A stretch of 64,000 nt of DNA from NCBI RefSeq assembly GCF_020268605.1, contig NZ_CP084222.1, positions 2,418,001-2,482,000 on the forward strand, read 5' to 3'. Each line of letters opens with the position of its first letter. The first letter of the stretch is position 1. Source of the DNA: Arsenophonus apicola. Lineage in GTDB: Bacteria; Pseudomonadota; Gammaproteobacteria; Enterobacterales; Enterobacteriaceae. Position numbers and translations under genes: made by a program. The notes under the pieces were generated by a model. That model searched no databases. It worked only from the letters and a program-made list of their open reading frames with translations, and was not told the origin of the DNA. Of this stretch, positions 57,133 to 64,000 are shown piece after piece.

Positions 57133-57518
57133 TCTGCATCCTCAGCGTATGTCAGTATAAAATCACGACCAATACGATAAATCTTACGGTTATCTGTCTG
57201 CTCTTCCATATCTTGCCAAAAATTACCTCGTTCTACCGTTTGCACCGGATAATTTCCTAAATAACCATGTTCGATACTTTCCCATTCGTCACGGATTTTA
57301 TCGCTTATAAGTAGTGCTTTTTCATAATCATCAGCTAACTGAACAACAACTTGAAATCTGGCTTGTACCAGTTTAGTTTTTGCTAATCCGGTAAACATTT
57401 TGGGATCACTGACGCGAAGATAAACTATACCCTCTAAATGATTGGACGGTAATGCAACATAATAAGTGGATAATCCACTAATTCGTTCTAAATCGTTTTT
57501 TATATCAGTTTCTATCAT
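57129..57518 (-). CDS. Phage tail terminator / completion protein
   Basis: From the ATG at 57518 (MIETDIKNDLERISGL) it has 129 residues. A longer frame to 57578 only overlaps the preceding gene more. Position (after the head closure protein, before gp10) and the YLRVSDPKMFTG...ARFQVVVQLADDYEKAL pattern fit a tail terminator (gpU/DUF3168-like). Confidence 0.72.
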   Translation of the reverse strand: MIETDIKNDLERISGLSTYYVALPSNHLEGIVYLRVSDPKMFTGLAKTKLVQARFQVVVQLADDYEKALLISDKIRDEWESIEHGYLGNYPVQTVERGNFWQDMEEQTDNRKIYRIGRDFILTYAEDAE

Positions 57519-57831
57519 GCCTAATATCCGCTTCAGTGATAACAATGAGTCGATCAGGTAAATTTCTATCAACCGCACGCACGGTAAAATTGCGATTTTG
57601 ATAACCGACTAACCAGTTGATATCGACATCATTACGTGGCCTAATTGTAAATCGCATTGTTTCAATCACTTGTTGTTGCTCAGCTGTTCGTATTTTACGA
57701 TTAGATATTGCTTCAGCTTTAGCCCAGACTTCAGTAACCAGCTCTGTAACAACTTTCTCACCACCCAGATCATCACGAATAATCTTAAATTTTGATAATG
57801 TAATACGTTTAGTGAGTTGGCCAGCTAACAT
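57505..57831 (-). CDS. Phage head closure (head-tail adaptor) protein
   Basis: The 108-residue protein (MLAGQLTKRITLSKFKIIRD, EVWAKAEAISNRKIRTAEQQ, ETMRFTIRPRNDVD) matches SPP1 gp16/HK97 gp7-type head closure proteins. It lies between the connector and terminator genes, 7 bases after the former. Confidence 0.88.
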   Translation of the reverse strand: MLAGQLTKRITLSKFKIIRDDLGGEKVVTELVTEVWAKAEAISNRKIRTAEQQQVIETMRFTIRPRNDVDINWLVGYQNRNFTVRAVDRNLPDRLIVITEADIRHDRN

Positions 57832-57838
57832 AAAAACC

Positions 57839-58165
57839 TCAAATAATTACTGGTTTGTGTAGTGAATTAATGAGAGAAACCACTGGATATGGCAACTCTC
57901 CTTTCGGGTATAAACCTTTGTCTGCACCATCAGGATCACGATAAAGAATACCAATCAAAATAAGGACAGCACTTTTCACACGATTAAAGTCCTGGGAATC
58001 CTTTATTTTTACTTCATCGTTATCATTTTTTTGTACCCAATAATCGATAAAATCCAAGATTGCCGCACTAGAACTGGCAATTTTATTTTGCAAATCAGCG
58101 TCTAAAACATCATGGTCAATCCTTAAGTGGGATTTAACTTCTGCTAATGTCACAATCTCTATCAT
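57839..58165 (-). CDS. Phage head-tail connector protein (gp6-like)
   Basis: The 108-residue protein starts MIEIVTLAEVKSHLRIDHDV, a hallmark of the gp6-like connector family (LxEVKxxLRID). It forms the ring under the portal. It overlaps the preceding gene by 4 bases. Confidence 0.9.
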   Translation of the reverse strand: MIEIVTLAEVKSHLRIDHDVLDADLQNKIASSSAAILDFIDYWVQKNDNDEVKIKDSQDFNRVKSAVLILIGILYRDPDGADKGLYPKGELPYPVVSLINSLHKPVII

Positions 58166-59082
58166 GCTCTATCCTTTCCATCACGGCCACGTTTAACAAT
58201 CAGCGTCCAACCTTTTGAATTATGTTCGCCAGGCTTATCTTTGGTCTGTTCATTGCAATGCCAGAGTGAACCACCCCAAGTAGTCACATCACCTTTTTGA
58301 TATTCTTTTTCAGAAGAATAGACACCGCAATAAATCATTGTTGGAATAGTATATTCACTGGTATTAACCTGACCGTCAGCCATTTCAGATCGAATAACTA
58401 ATGTCCTGGCATCTTTCATTTCCCTATTTTCTGCATAATGCCCATTAATTACGCATTCCCAACCATGCATACCGGTTGTTTTCTGAAAAGCTCGCCAGAT
58501 ACCACCACGATGTGTTGCAAATGTCCCACGTGGATAATTTTTTGATTCATCAATATCTGGTAAAATTTCAATATCTAATGCGTCTCTACCATCTTGCCCG
58601 TCTTTAGGCTTAGGCATTAATTCAAGTAGTTTTTTAGCGACAATATCCGGATCAGCATCTTCGCCATCTTTTGGTGTGGGTATATCCGCAACATGTTTTT
58701 TAACTTCCTCAGTTATCACACTTCTTACATCATCAAGACTGACACTTTTGCCATCTTTCGGTGGAGGTAGTTTACTGATAGCATCAGTAATTAAAGCATC
58801 GATATCCGGTATCTTTTGAGCAGGAAGTAATTTAGCTAAATCAGCGATTTTTGTATTTATTAACTGTTCAATATCTCGCAAACTAATTTCTGGTTGCTGT
58901 TTTGCTTTTTCTTCTAATAACTGTTTATCGATAGTATTTTGTTTTTGTAGTTCTGAAATTTTTGTTTCAAAACTTTCTTTAATAGCATTTATTTTATTGA
59001 CGAAATCATTTTCTTGTTTAATCAATTCTTGTTTGATCGTTGCTCCGATCAATTGTAATAACGACATATCTCGTTTATTCAT
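58162..59082 (-). CDS. Phage structural protein with coiled coil, collagen-like spacer and carbohydrate-binding-like domain
   Basis: The 306-residue protein has a coiled-coil N-terminus (about 10-90) and PKDG/GxDG-rich spacers (KPKDGQDGRDAL). Its C-terminal region, about 180-300, carries two aromatic modules of the chitin/carbohydrate-binding type (YCGVYSSEKEYQKGDVTTWG, SLWHCNEQTKDKPG; also FATHRGGIWRAFQKT). Such proteins decorate heads or necks and may bind polysaccharide. It overlaps the portal gene by 4 bases and the connector by 4. Confidence 0.7.
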   Translation of the reverse strand: MNKRDMSLLQLIGATIKQELIKQENDFVNKINAIKESFETKISELQKQNTIDKQLLEEKAKQQPEISLRDIEQLINTKIADLAKLLPAQKIPDIDALITDAISKLPPPKDGKSVSLDDVRSVITEEVKKHVADIPTPKDGEDADPDIVAKKLLELMPKPKDGQDGRDALDIEILPDIDESKNYPRGTFATHRGGIWRAFQKTTGMHGWECVINGHYAENREMKDARTLVIRSEMADGQVNTSEYTIPTMIYCGVYSSEKEYQKGDVTTWGGSLWHCNEQTKDKPGEHNSKGWTLIVKRGRDGKDRA

Positions 59083-60425
59083 CGTGTGATAATTCCTTTA
59101 AGGATTGATTGATATGCCCATTTTTCACTATCTGTTAAATCTTCATTATCATTATTAACTGTTTCCTGAATTGGTGTAGTTTCAGTTGGTTCAATCGGCA
59201 TATTATCTCGGCGGGAAAGAGCGGATAAACTGTAGTTTTGTTGCTGCAAATATGGCGTTTCTCCTCCTTCCACTGCTAGTAAGTTTTCTTTTTTACGGAC
59301 TTCATTCGGTGACAACCAACCACCTTTTACACCTTCGTTGTAAGACTTAAATCTGGTTGATGTATCCATCCTCAATAGCGCATCTAGATCAAACTCAATT
59401 TTGTGTTTCTCTGGTAGCTCTAATCCTTCGGCTAACAATACTTCGATTGCCTCAATATGTGATTGCAAACACTGTGAATAGTATTGTTGGTCTAATGCTT
59501 CAACATTGTTATAAGAAGGAACTTGGCCAAGGCCAATTTTGTACAAAGGTACATGAAATACTGAACAGCATATTTCTGCTGTTAATCCAAGTTGTTCAAC
59601 TAATTGAGAATCTGCCGGGCTTGCCGATGCTGGATTATATTTTGCACTTTCTGTTAAAACTGCTGTTTTTCCTGCGTTTTCGCCTCCGTAACCACTTTCC
59701 CAGGCTTCTTTTATCTCGCGTACTGCATCTTCTGAAAGTTTTCCTGGTATCTCAATAATTCCACCTGGTTTTCCACCGTTAACAAACAAACGGGTAGCAT
59801 TTTTCATAATTGCCGTACCTTGTGAGGCTGCCATCGCACAAGCATAAATCGGTGGCAATCCGACCAAGGGATGATAAAGACAGTTAAAGCGATCATGAAT
59901 AATTTCAGTGGCAGGTGCTGTTACTGATTCTTTAATACCAGATACATTATCAACAGATACTTGATAAAATATTTCTCCATCATCACTAACAAGAGGAGTT
60001 ATTCTGTTTGGGTCAAGAATATGAAGTGAAGAAACTTTTCCTTTTGTATTTCTTCTTTTAAAAACGTAGGTGTTACCACTTGAAAGCTTTGAATTAAGCC
60101 AGTTTTCAAAAAATTGATTGCGTGTTTGTAGTGAGTTTGGTTTTTTGATGACAGCGATATTTTTATCATCTGTATCTATCCAAATACCGTTACTATCCCG
60201 TTTTTTCAACAGCAATGGCAATTTTGAAATATCAGAAGCAATAAGCGTGATACACGCAAAAATAGGGTGATAAGCGAGTATATCTTCTCTGCTTAGCTCG
60301 ACATTTTGTTGCCAGGCACCAGCATAAGGCTCTCTAATCGTTAACGGAAACCAGCCGCCCATTCCCAATCTGCTTCCTGAAAATGACCGACGCAAAAATC
60401 CGCCTAATTTTTTGAAAACGGGCAT
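59079..60425 (-). CDS. Phage portal protein (HK97 family)
   Basis: The 448-residue protein matches HK97-type portals: LAYHPIFACITLIASDISKLP near 50-70, the PLVGLPPIYACAMAASQG segment, and LGLTAEICCSVFHVPLYKIG near 280. It forms the dodecameric DNA gate at one capsid vertex. In HK97 the portal precedes protease and capsid; here it follows them. Confidence 0.92.
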   Translation of the reverse strand: MPVFKKLGGFLRRSFSGSRLGMGGWFPLTIREPYAGAWQQNVELSREDILAYHPIFACITLIASDISKLPLLLKKRDSNGIWIDTDDKNIAVIKKPNSLQTRNQFFENWLNSKLSSGNTYVFKRRNTKGKVSSLHILDPNRITPLVSDDGEIFYQVSVDNVSGIKESVTAPATEIIHDRFNCLYHPLVGLPPIYACAMAASQGTAIMKNATRLFVNGGKPGGIIEIPGKLSEDAVREIKEAWESGYGGENAGKTAVLTESAKYNPASASPADSQLVEQLGLTAEICCSVFHVPLYKIGLGQVPSYNNVEALDQQYYSQCLQSHIEAIEVLLAEGLELPEKHKIEFDLDALLRMDTSTRFKSYNEGVKGGWLSPNEVRKKENLLAVEGGETPYLQQQNYSLSALSRRDNMPIEPTETTPIQETVNNDNEDLTDSEKWAYQSILKGIITR

Positions 60426-60500
60426 AAATTATCCATTTTTAATAAAAAGGCGCATTTAGCGCCTTGTCATTTAGCTTTATTTATTACCAGAAACGTTGAC

Positions 60501-60839
60501 TTATGGTTTAGCGTCTTCTAATGCTTTAACCCGTTCGGTCAATGCTGCAAGCTCAGTTGACAAATCCTTCCCGGGTGCAACGTCCTTACCAGGATCGCCT
60601 TTGTCTCCCTTTTCACCTTTTGCACCAGGAGCGCCATCTTTTCCTGCTGGGCCAGTATCACCTTTAGGTCCAGCTGGACCTTGTGGTCCTTGCTCACCAG
60701 GATCCCCTTTTTCACCTTTTCCAGTTTCCGCATTGAGTGTTTCAAAGTTATCATTTACTTTGCCAAAAGCATCACGGATTGGGTCTCCTGTGCCATCATC
60801 AGGTTTAGCTCCAATATTAATTTTTTTAATATCAGCCAT
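60501..60839 (-). CDS. Collagen-like phage fibre protein
   Basis: The 112-residue protein has a short N-terminal anchor ([20 protein letters not shown]). About 16 Gly-X-Y triplets follow ([20 protein letters not shown] and on), then a coiled coil ([17 protein letters not shown]) that could nucleate trimerisation. This is the design of phage collagen-like head fibres. AGAGGAG precedes its ATG. It lies between capsid and portal genes, right after the 51-bp hairpin repeat. Confidence 0.85.
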   Translation of the reverse strand: MADIKKINIGAKPDDGTGDPIRDAFGKVNDNFETLNAETGKGEKGDPGEQGPQGPAGPKGDTGPAGKDGAPGAKGEKGDKGDPGKDVAPGKDLSTELAALTERVKALEDAKP

Positions 60840-60853
60840 TAGTTAACTCTCCT

Positions 60854-60904
60854 CTTTGTACTATCCGCCCTAATTTTCGTACTATCGGCGGTTATGACTT
60901 TGGG
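60854..60904. repeat. 51-bp repeat with hairpin after the capsid gene (copy 2)
   Basis: Second copy of the 56084-56134 element. It includes the PKS-stop codons of the capsid gene and a CCGCC...GGCGG hairpin in the gap before the collagen-like gene. Confidence 0.88.
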
Positions 60905-62844
60905 TCAGGATCGGGTTTGCCATCTACTGGGGTTTTGTAATTGACGTCAGAAACGTAGGCAACTGCTTCAGCTCGACGCTTACGCCAGTTGATAAAGCGT
61001 TCTGCTCGGATTGCTACACTGTTTGTCTGAAACATTGAAACAAGGGAGGCACCCTTACCGGTTTTGCTATTGTTGGTAGGTTCGCTTTCCATCTCCAACG
61101 AGGCTTCACGGCTGGCTTCGATAACTACTTGACCATCGTCAGCCAGGTAAATATCTGAGGCGTTCACTAGAATCAGATTGGTGCCAACATATTGAGAGAC
61201 AATAGCTGGTAATCCTTGGAAAGTGCCACCTAGCAATGTCAATTCAGGATACATTTTCTGACCAAGTGGATTTTTCATCTTAGATAGTGCTAGTGCTGTC
61301 ATTGATGACATTAGCCATACACCATTGGTTGGTGAAAGATTTTTCTCAATAAATTTTTCAAAAAGCAATTCAACATCGGCTTCAGGATTACCCGTTGACT
61401 TAATTGCAGTGACATCATTTGTGATAGAGGCGGGTGATACACCTGCAACTTCTGCTTTTGTAGGATTAATAAAATCAATATCAATACGTTCAATAATGGC
61501 AGCAGCTAAAGCATTTCGTACTAACAGGTCAGCTGAAGGGGTGCTAAATCTAACAAGTTCATCTGTTAATACTGCAATATTAGCGACTTTAGCAAAACCT
61601 AACGTAATTGATTTAAAATCGACTTTAGTTAATGGCTTAGGCGATGCTTCACCAACCCAATATCCGTCACCCCCGCTAATCTGGCCAGGAATACGAACAT
61701 TGAAAGGAACATTAAATAAAGATGGGATAATTCCTGTGCCGAATTGTCCAATGATGGTTTTGGGTCGTAAAAATTCGATGAAATCACCAGCAAAATTTTG
61801 ATATTCAACTAGCGCACCAGCCCACTCAGGGTTAGTTGTTGTACCTGCACTAACAGCGGCTTTTAAAACATTTTGAATCCTTGGTTGCTCTGGATATTGC
61901 GATTTTGCAATTTCAAGCGCTTGAACTACGTTACCTTTAGCAGAAGCTAAACATTTCACATAGCGGGCAAATTCAATACCTGGCGCGAGTTTTTCATCGG
62001 CTTTAACAATGCCGGAACGACTACGCGCGGCGTCTAAGATTGATTTTTGAGTATTATCAACTGGTTTTGCAGTTTTAATCTGCGTATCTTGCATTTCACG
62101 TAGTCTTGATAAATGTGCATCGACAGATTTAATTTCAGACGTTAAATTGTCGTAGTTTTCTGACTCTTCTTCGTCAAGTGTGCGGCCTTCTTCGGCTGCT
62201 TTATTCATAATATCTAAACGCGCTGCATCATTAGCTGCCCGTTTCGCTTCAAATGATTTTATTTGTTCAGCGATAGTCATCTGATTATCCTTTTTAGTTA
62301 TTGATGCTGAAACGCCAGCTGTAAATGTTTTTGATTTGATTAAAGTTGTTTGCCTTTTGCCGAACGCGGCAGGCGATTTGAATAGTGATTTTACGGTTTG
62401 AATGCTACAGTCTGAATTGGCCGGAATTGTCACAGCAGAGAGTTCAAACCACCGCCATTTCGTGAAATGAACTCCGCCGTCGTCGATAAAAGCATATTCA
62501 AGTGGTTTAAATCCAATCGAAAGTCCTTTTACCAGACCTGATTTTATCGACTCCCAGGCTTCTTCAAGTCTTGCTGCTAACCGTGATGGTGATGACACTT
62601 TGATCAATTTTGCTTTGACTTCAATGCCATTTTTCGTAACTTTTGCCTCTATTACTTCGCCAATCGGTTCATCTTGATTGTGTTGCCACAGAAGAGGGAT
62701 TGGCAGTGTAAATATTCCACCGTCTGGATTAACGATATCTCCATCAGAGTCAGTCGAGGGTGTAGTCGCTGTACCGTGAATTTCTCGCTTTTCTTCATTA
62801 ACGGATTTGATCGTCAGCAAACTATAGGAACGTTTTTCTTGCAT
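60892..62844 (-). CDS. Fused prohead protease and HK97-type major capsid protein
   Basis: The 650-residue protein joins two functions normally on separate genes. Residues 1-185 are a U35/S78-type prohead protease: GTATTPSTDSDGDIV, the catalytic His region LLWQHNQDEPIG, and GLVKGLSIGFKP with the Ser. From Met189 on is an HK97-fold major capsid protein with an N-terminal scaffold coiled coil (about 190-265), then FLRPKTIIGQFGTG and the GKGASLVSMFQTNSVAIRAER C-domain. An internal ribosome binding site (AAAAAGGATAATCAG) before Met189 (base 62280) suggests the capsid is also made alone. Confidence 0.88.
   Translation of the reverse strand: MQEKRSYSLLTIKSVNEEKREIHGTATTPSTDSDGDIVNPDGGIFTLPIPLLWQHNQDEPIGEVIEAKVTKNGIEVKAKLIKVSSPSRLAARLEEAWESIKSGLVKGLSIGFKPLEYAFIDDGGVHFTKWRWFELSAVTIPANSDCSIQTVKSLFKSPAAFGKRQTTLIKSKTFTAGVSASITKKDNQMTIAEQIKSFEAKRAANDAARLDIMNKAAEEGRTLDEEESENYDNLTSEIKSVDAHLSRLREMQDTQIKTAKPVDNTQKSILDAARSRSGIVKADEKLAPGIEFARYVKCLASAKGNVVQALEIAKSQYPEQPRIQNVLKAAVSAGTTTNPEWAGALVEYQNFAGDFIEFLRPKTIIGQFGTGIIPSLFNVPFNVRIPGQISGGDGYWVGEASPKPLTKVDFKSITLGFAKVANIAVLTDELVRFSTPSADLLVRNALAAAIIERIDIDFINPTKAEVAGVSPASITNDVTAIKSTGNPEADVELLFEKFIEKNLSPTNGVWLMSSMTALALSKMKNPLGQKMYPELTLLGGTFQGLPAIVSQYVGTNLILVNASDIYLADDGQVVIEASREASLEMESEPTNNSKTGKGASLVSMFQTNSVAIRAERFINWRKRRAEAVAYVSDVNYKTPVDGKPDPDPKS
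62280..62302 (-). promoter_or_regulatory. Internal ribosome binding site for the capsid protein
   Basis: On the minus strand AAAAAGGATAATCAG precedes ATG (62280-62278), which opens MTIAEQIKSFEAK, the usual start of an HK97-type capsid. The Shine-Dalgarno AAGGAT lies 5-6 bases from the ATG inside the protease-capsid frame. Confidence 0.7.
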
Positions 62845-62900
62845 AACGACTCCATAAAAAAACCCGCTTATGCGGGGTTATTGATTGTGATAAGATGTAA

Positions 62901-64000
62901 TTAGATAAAGTAAACTTTGTATTCTTTTTTGGCAGGTTCTGGATTCAATGCCATCAGTGAAACAGCATTAAACAGCGCCATTAGTGGGTCAATCTTCGAT
63001 CTGCCACTGGCCTGTTTTGTGATTAATATTGCATTTCCTTTTGGTTCAATGCGGGCATTACTTACACACCAGTTCATAAGGGGTTGTTCAGCGTGAATAA
63101 GCACATTTTCCGCTAATTTTCGTTCTGTCGTCTGAATTGCACCACCTAAACGCCAACCTTGTGATATGCCGACAATACTTTCCTGATCAATTCCTCGCTG
63201 AACGATTTCATCAAGTAGTCCGCCAATTCCTGCTGGATCGACACCGATTTTATCTAGCAAGCCTAACTGATGAACATGTTCTACAATATTAGCTAGTGCG
63301 CGAGTATCATCACCAACGTGTTTTACTAACGTAAAATCACCATCTTTTTCGAAATCAAGCAGTTTAGATGCTTCACTTTTACGTCGTTCAATAACGGAAG
63401 TATGTCCCCAGGCATATGACCATGCCATCCATTTGCGGGTTTCTTTGCAACGACCTACAACTGACAATCCCAGCAAGTCATCTAGACCACCACCATCAAT
63501 CCCAATGGTTACTACCTCAGATCGTTCTAGTAAAGTATCTAGTGTTAATACCCCGTCAGCCTGTTGTGCCCAAAAATCCGCCCCAGCCCAACGATCTGAA
63601 CGTAATGCCAATCCAATTTCTACATTAGCATGTTTAGCCAAAAACCCACGAAATGATGCTTCGCCACTTTCTTTGGCTTTTCTAAATTCACGAAACAGAA
63701 ACGATTCATCAACCGAATAACCCAGATTAGGATTAACCATTGCTAGATTTTCAGCTAGTAAATGTTCTCCACTTTTTACCATCTCAGGTGGATGTTCAAA
63801 GATGACAGGCAGAAAATGCGGATCGTCAATTTTTCCGTCTCTAACGTCACGCGCATACTGTAATTTCTGTTTAAATACACCTGATGGAGGTTCATTCGAT
63901 TGTGTTGTAGTGTAAATCACAAATCCTTCAGGACGTGAAGCCAGCCCGCCTATCGCTTCTCGCAACATGTCTTCTGCATTAACTTGTTTACCAAACAACC
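62901..64000 (-). CDS. Phage terminase large subunit (partial, runs off the window)
   Basis: About 366 residues of a TerL protein are visible; the N-terminal ATPase part lies beyond the right edge. The nuclease domain is present (VVTIGIDGGGLDDLLGLSVVG with the first catalytic Asp, and IGVDPAGIGGLLDEIV). Family-typical WRLGGAIQTTERKL and GRSKIDPLMALFNAVSLM segments near the end agree with P27/HK97-type terminases. TerL cuts and packages phage DNA into the prohead. Confidence 0.9.
   Translation of the reverse strand, partial: LFGKQVNAEDMLREAIGGLASRPEGFVIYTTTQSNEPPSGVFKQKLQYARDVRDGKIDDPHFLPVIFEHPPEMVKSGEHLLAENLAMVNPNLGYSVDESFLFREFRKAKESGEASFRGFLAKHANVEIGLALRSDRWAGADFWAQQADGVLTLDTLLERSEVVTIGIDGGGLDDLLGLSVVGRCKETRKWMAWSYAWGHTSVIERRKSEASKLLDFEKDGDFTLVKHVGDDTRALANIVEHVHQLGLLDKIGVDPAGIGGLLDEIVQRGIDQESIVGISQGWRLGGAIQTTERKLAENVLIHAEQPLMNWCVSNARIEPKGNAILITKQASGRSKIDPLMALFNAVSLMALNPEPAKKEYKVYFI

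Noticed and set aside
60496..60846. 116-codon plus-strand frame with Gly/Pro/Ser repeats
   Set aside because: Antisense shadow of the collagen-like gene, which has the ribosome binding site and sits in the phage operon.
1..64000. tRNA genes, insertion sequences and integrases
   Set aside because: I looked for tRNA T-loop patterns, transposase motifs and phage integrase motifs outside xerD and found none I could support. The prophage integrase may lie beyond the right edge.

Overview
The window looks like the chromosome of an AT-rich member of the Enterobacterales. The backbone keeps the gene order of Escherichia coli and its relatives: xerD-dsbC-recJ-prfB-lysS, ygfX-sdhE / ygfZ, gcvT-ubiI-ubiH-pepP-ygfB / zapA-ssrS-ygfA, serA-rpiA / argP, yggE-mscS and acnB-yacL. 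The low GC, decaying genes, insect-symbiont-type toxin genes and an embedded prophage suggest an insect-associated Morganellaceae such as Arsenophonus. That genus assignment is inference from style and content, not from a search.

Layout. Bases 1-7485: housekeeping genes (queH, lysS, prfB with its programmed +1 frameshift, recJ, dsbC, xerD). Bases 7486-10866: an accessory patch between xerD and fldB, holding a shattered glycoside hydrolase (GH39-like) pseudogene and an intact subtilisin-family (S8) protease without a signal peptide. Bases 10915-13349: fldB, ygfX, sdhE, ygfZ. Bases 13433-16700: an accessory patch with three small genes of unknown role, one weakly resembling RebB (R-body) proteins and two paralogous to each other. 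It sits where gcvH and gcvP would normally follow gcvT. Bases 16956-29219: gcvT, the ubiI-ubiH-pepP-ygfB operon, zapA, 6S RNA, ygfA, serA, rpiA and argP, interrupted by a 493-residue YopT/C58-like cysteine protease gene.

Bases 29141-39328 form a toxin island. A single 2,782-codon reading frame, broken only by one in-frame TGA, encodes a large toxin: an N-terminal C58-like protease, a C80 autoprotease, a degenerate second C80 copy, a TcdA/TcdB-like translocation/pore region and C-terminal RTX repeats. The island is bracketed by diverged direct repeats of the argP 3' end plus yggE 3' end. The stand-alone 493-residue protein 5 kb away appears to be a free version of the toxin's N-terminal module.

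Bases 39085-43908: yggE, mscS, yacL, an orphan gene, and an acnB that lacks its first third and carries a one-base frameshift. From about 43909 to the right edge lies a siphovirus-type prophage: a C4-like antisense RNA leader and a Rha-type regulator on the plus strand, then the tail and head modules on the minus strand (tail fibre, tip protein, tail assembly, tape measure, frameshifted chaperones, tail tube, connectors, portal, collagen-like fibre, fused protease-capsid, terminase running off the window). The prophage carries a Lom/Ail-type outer-membrane gene inside its tail operon.
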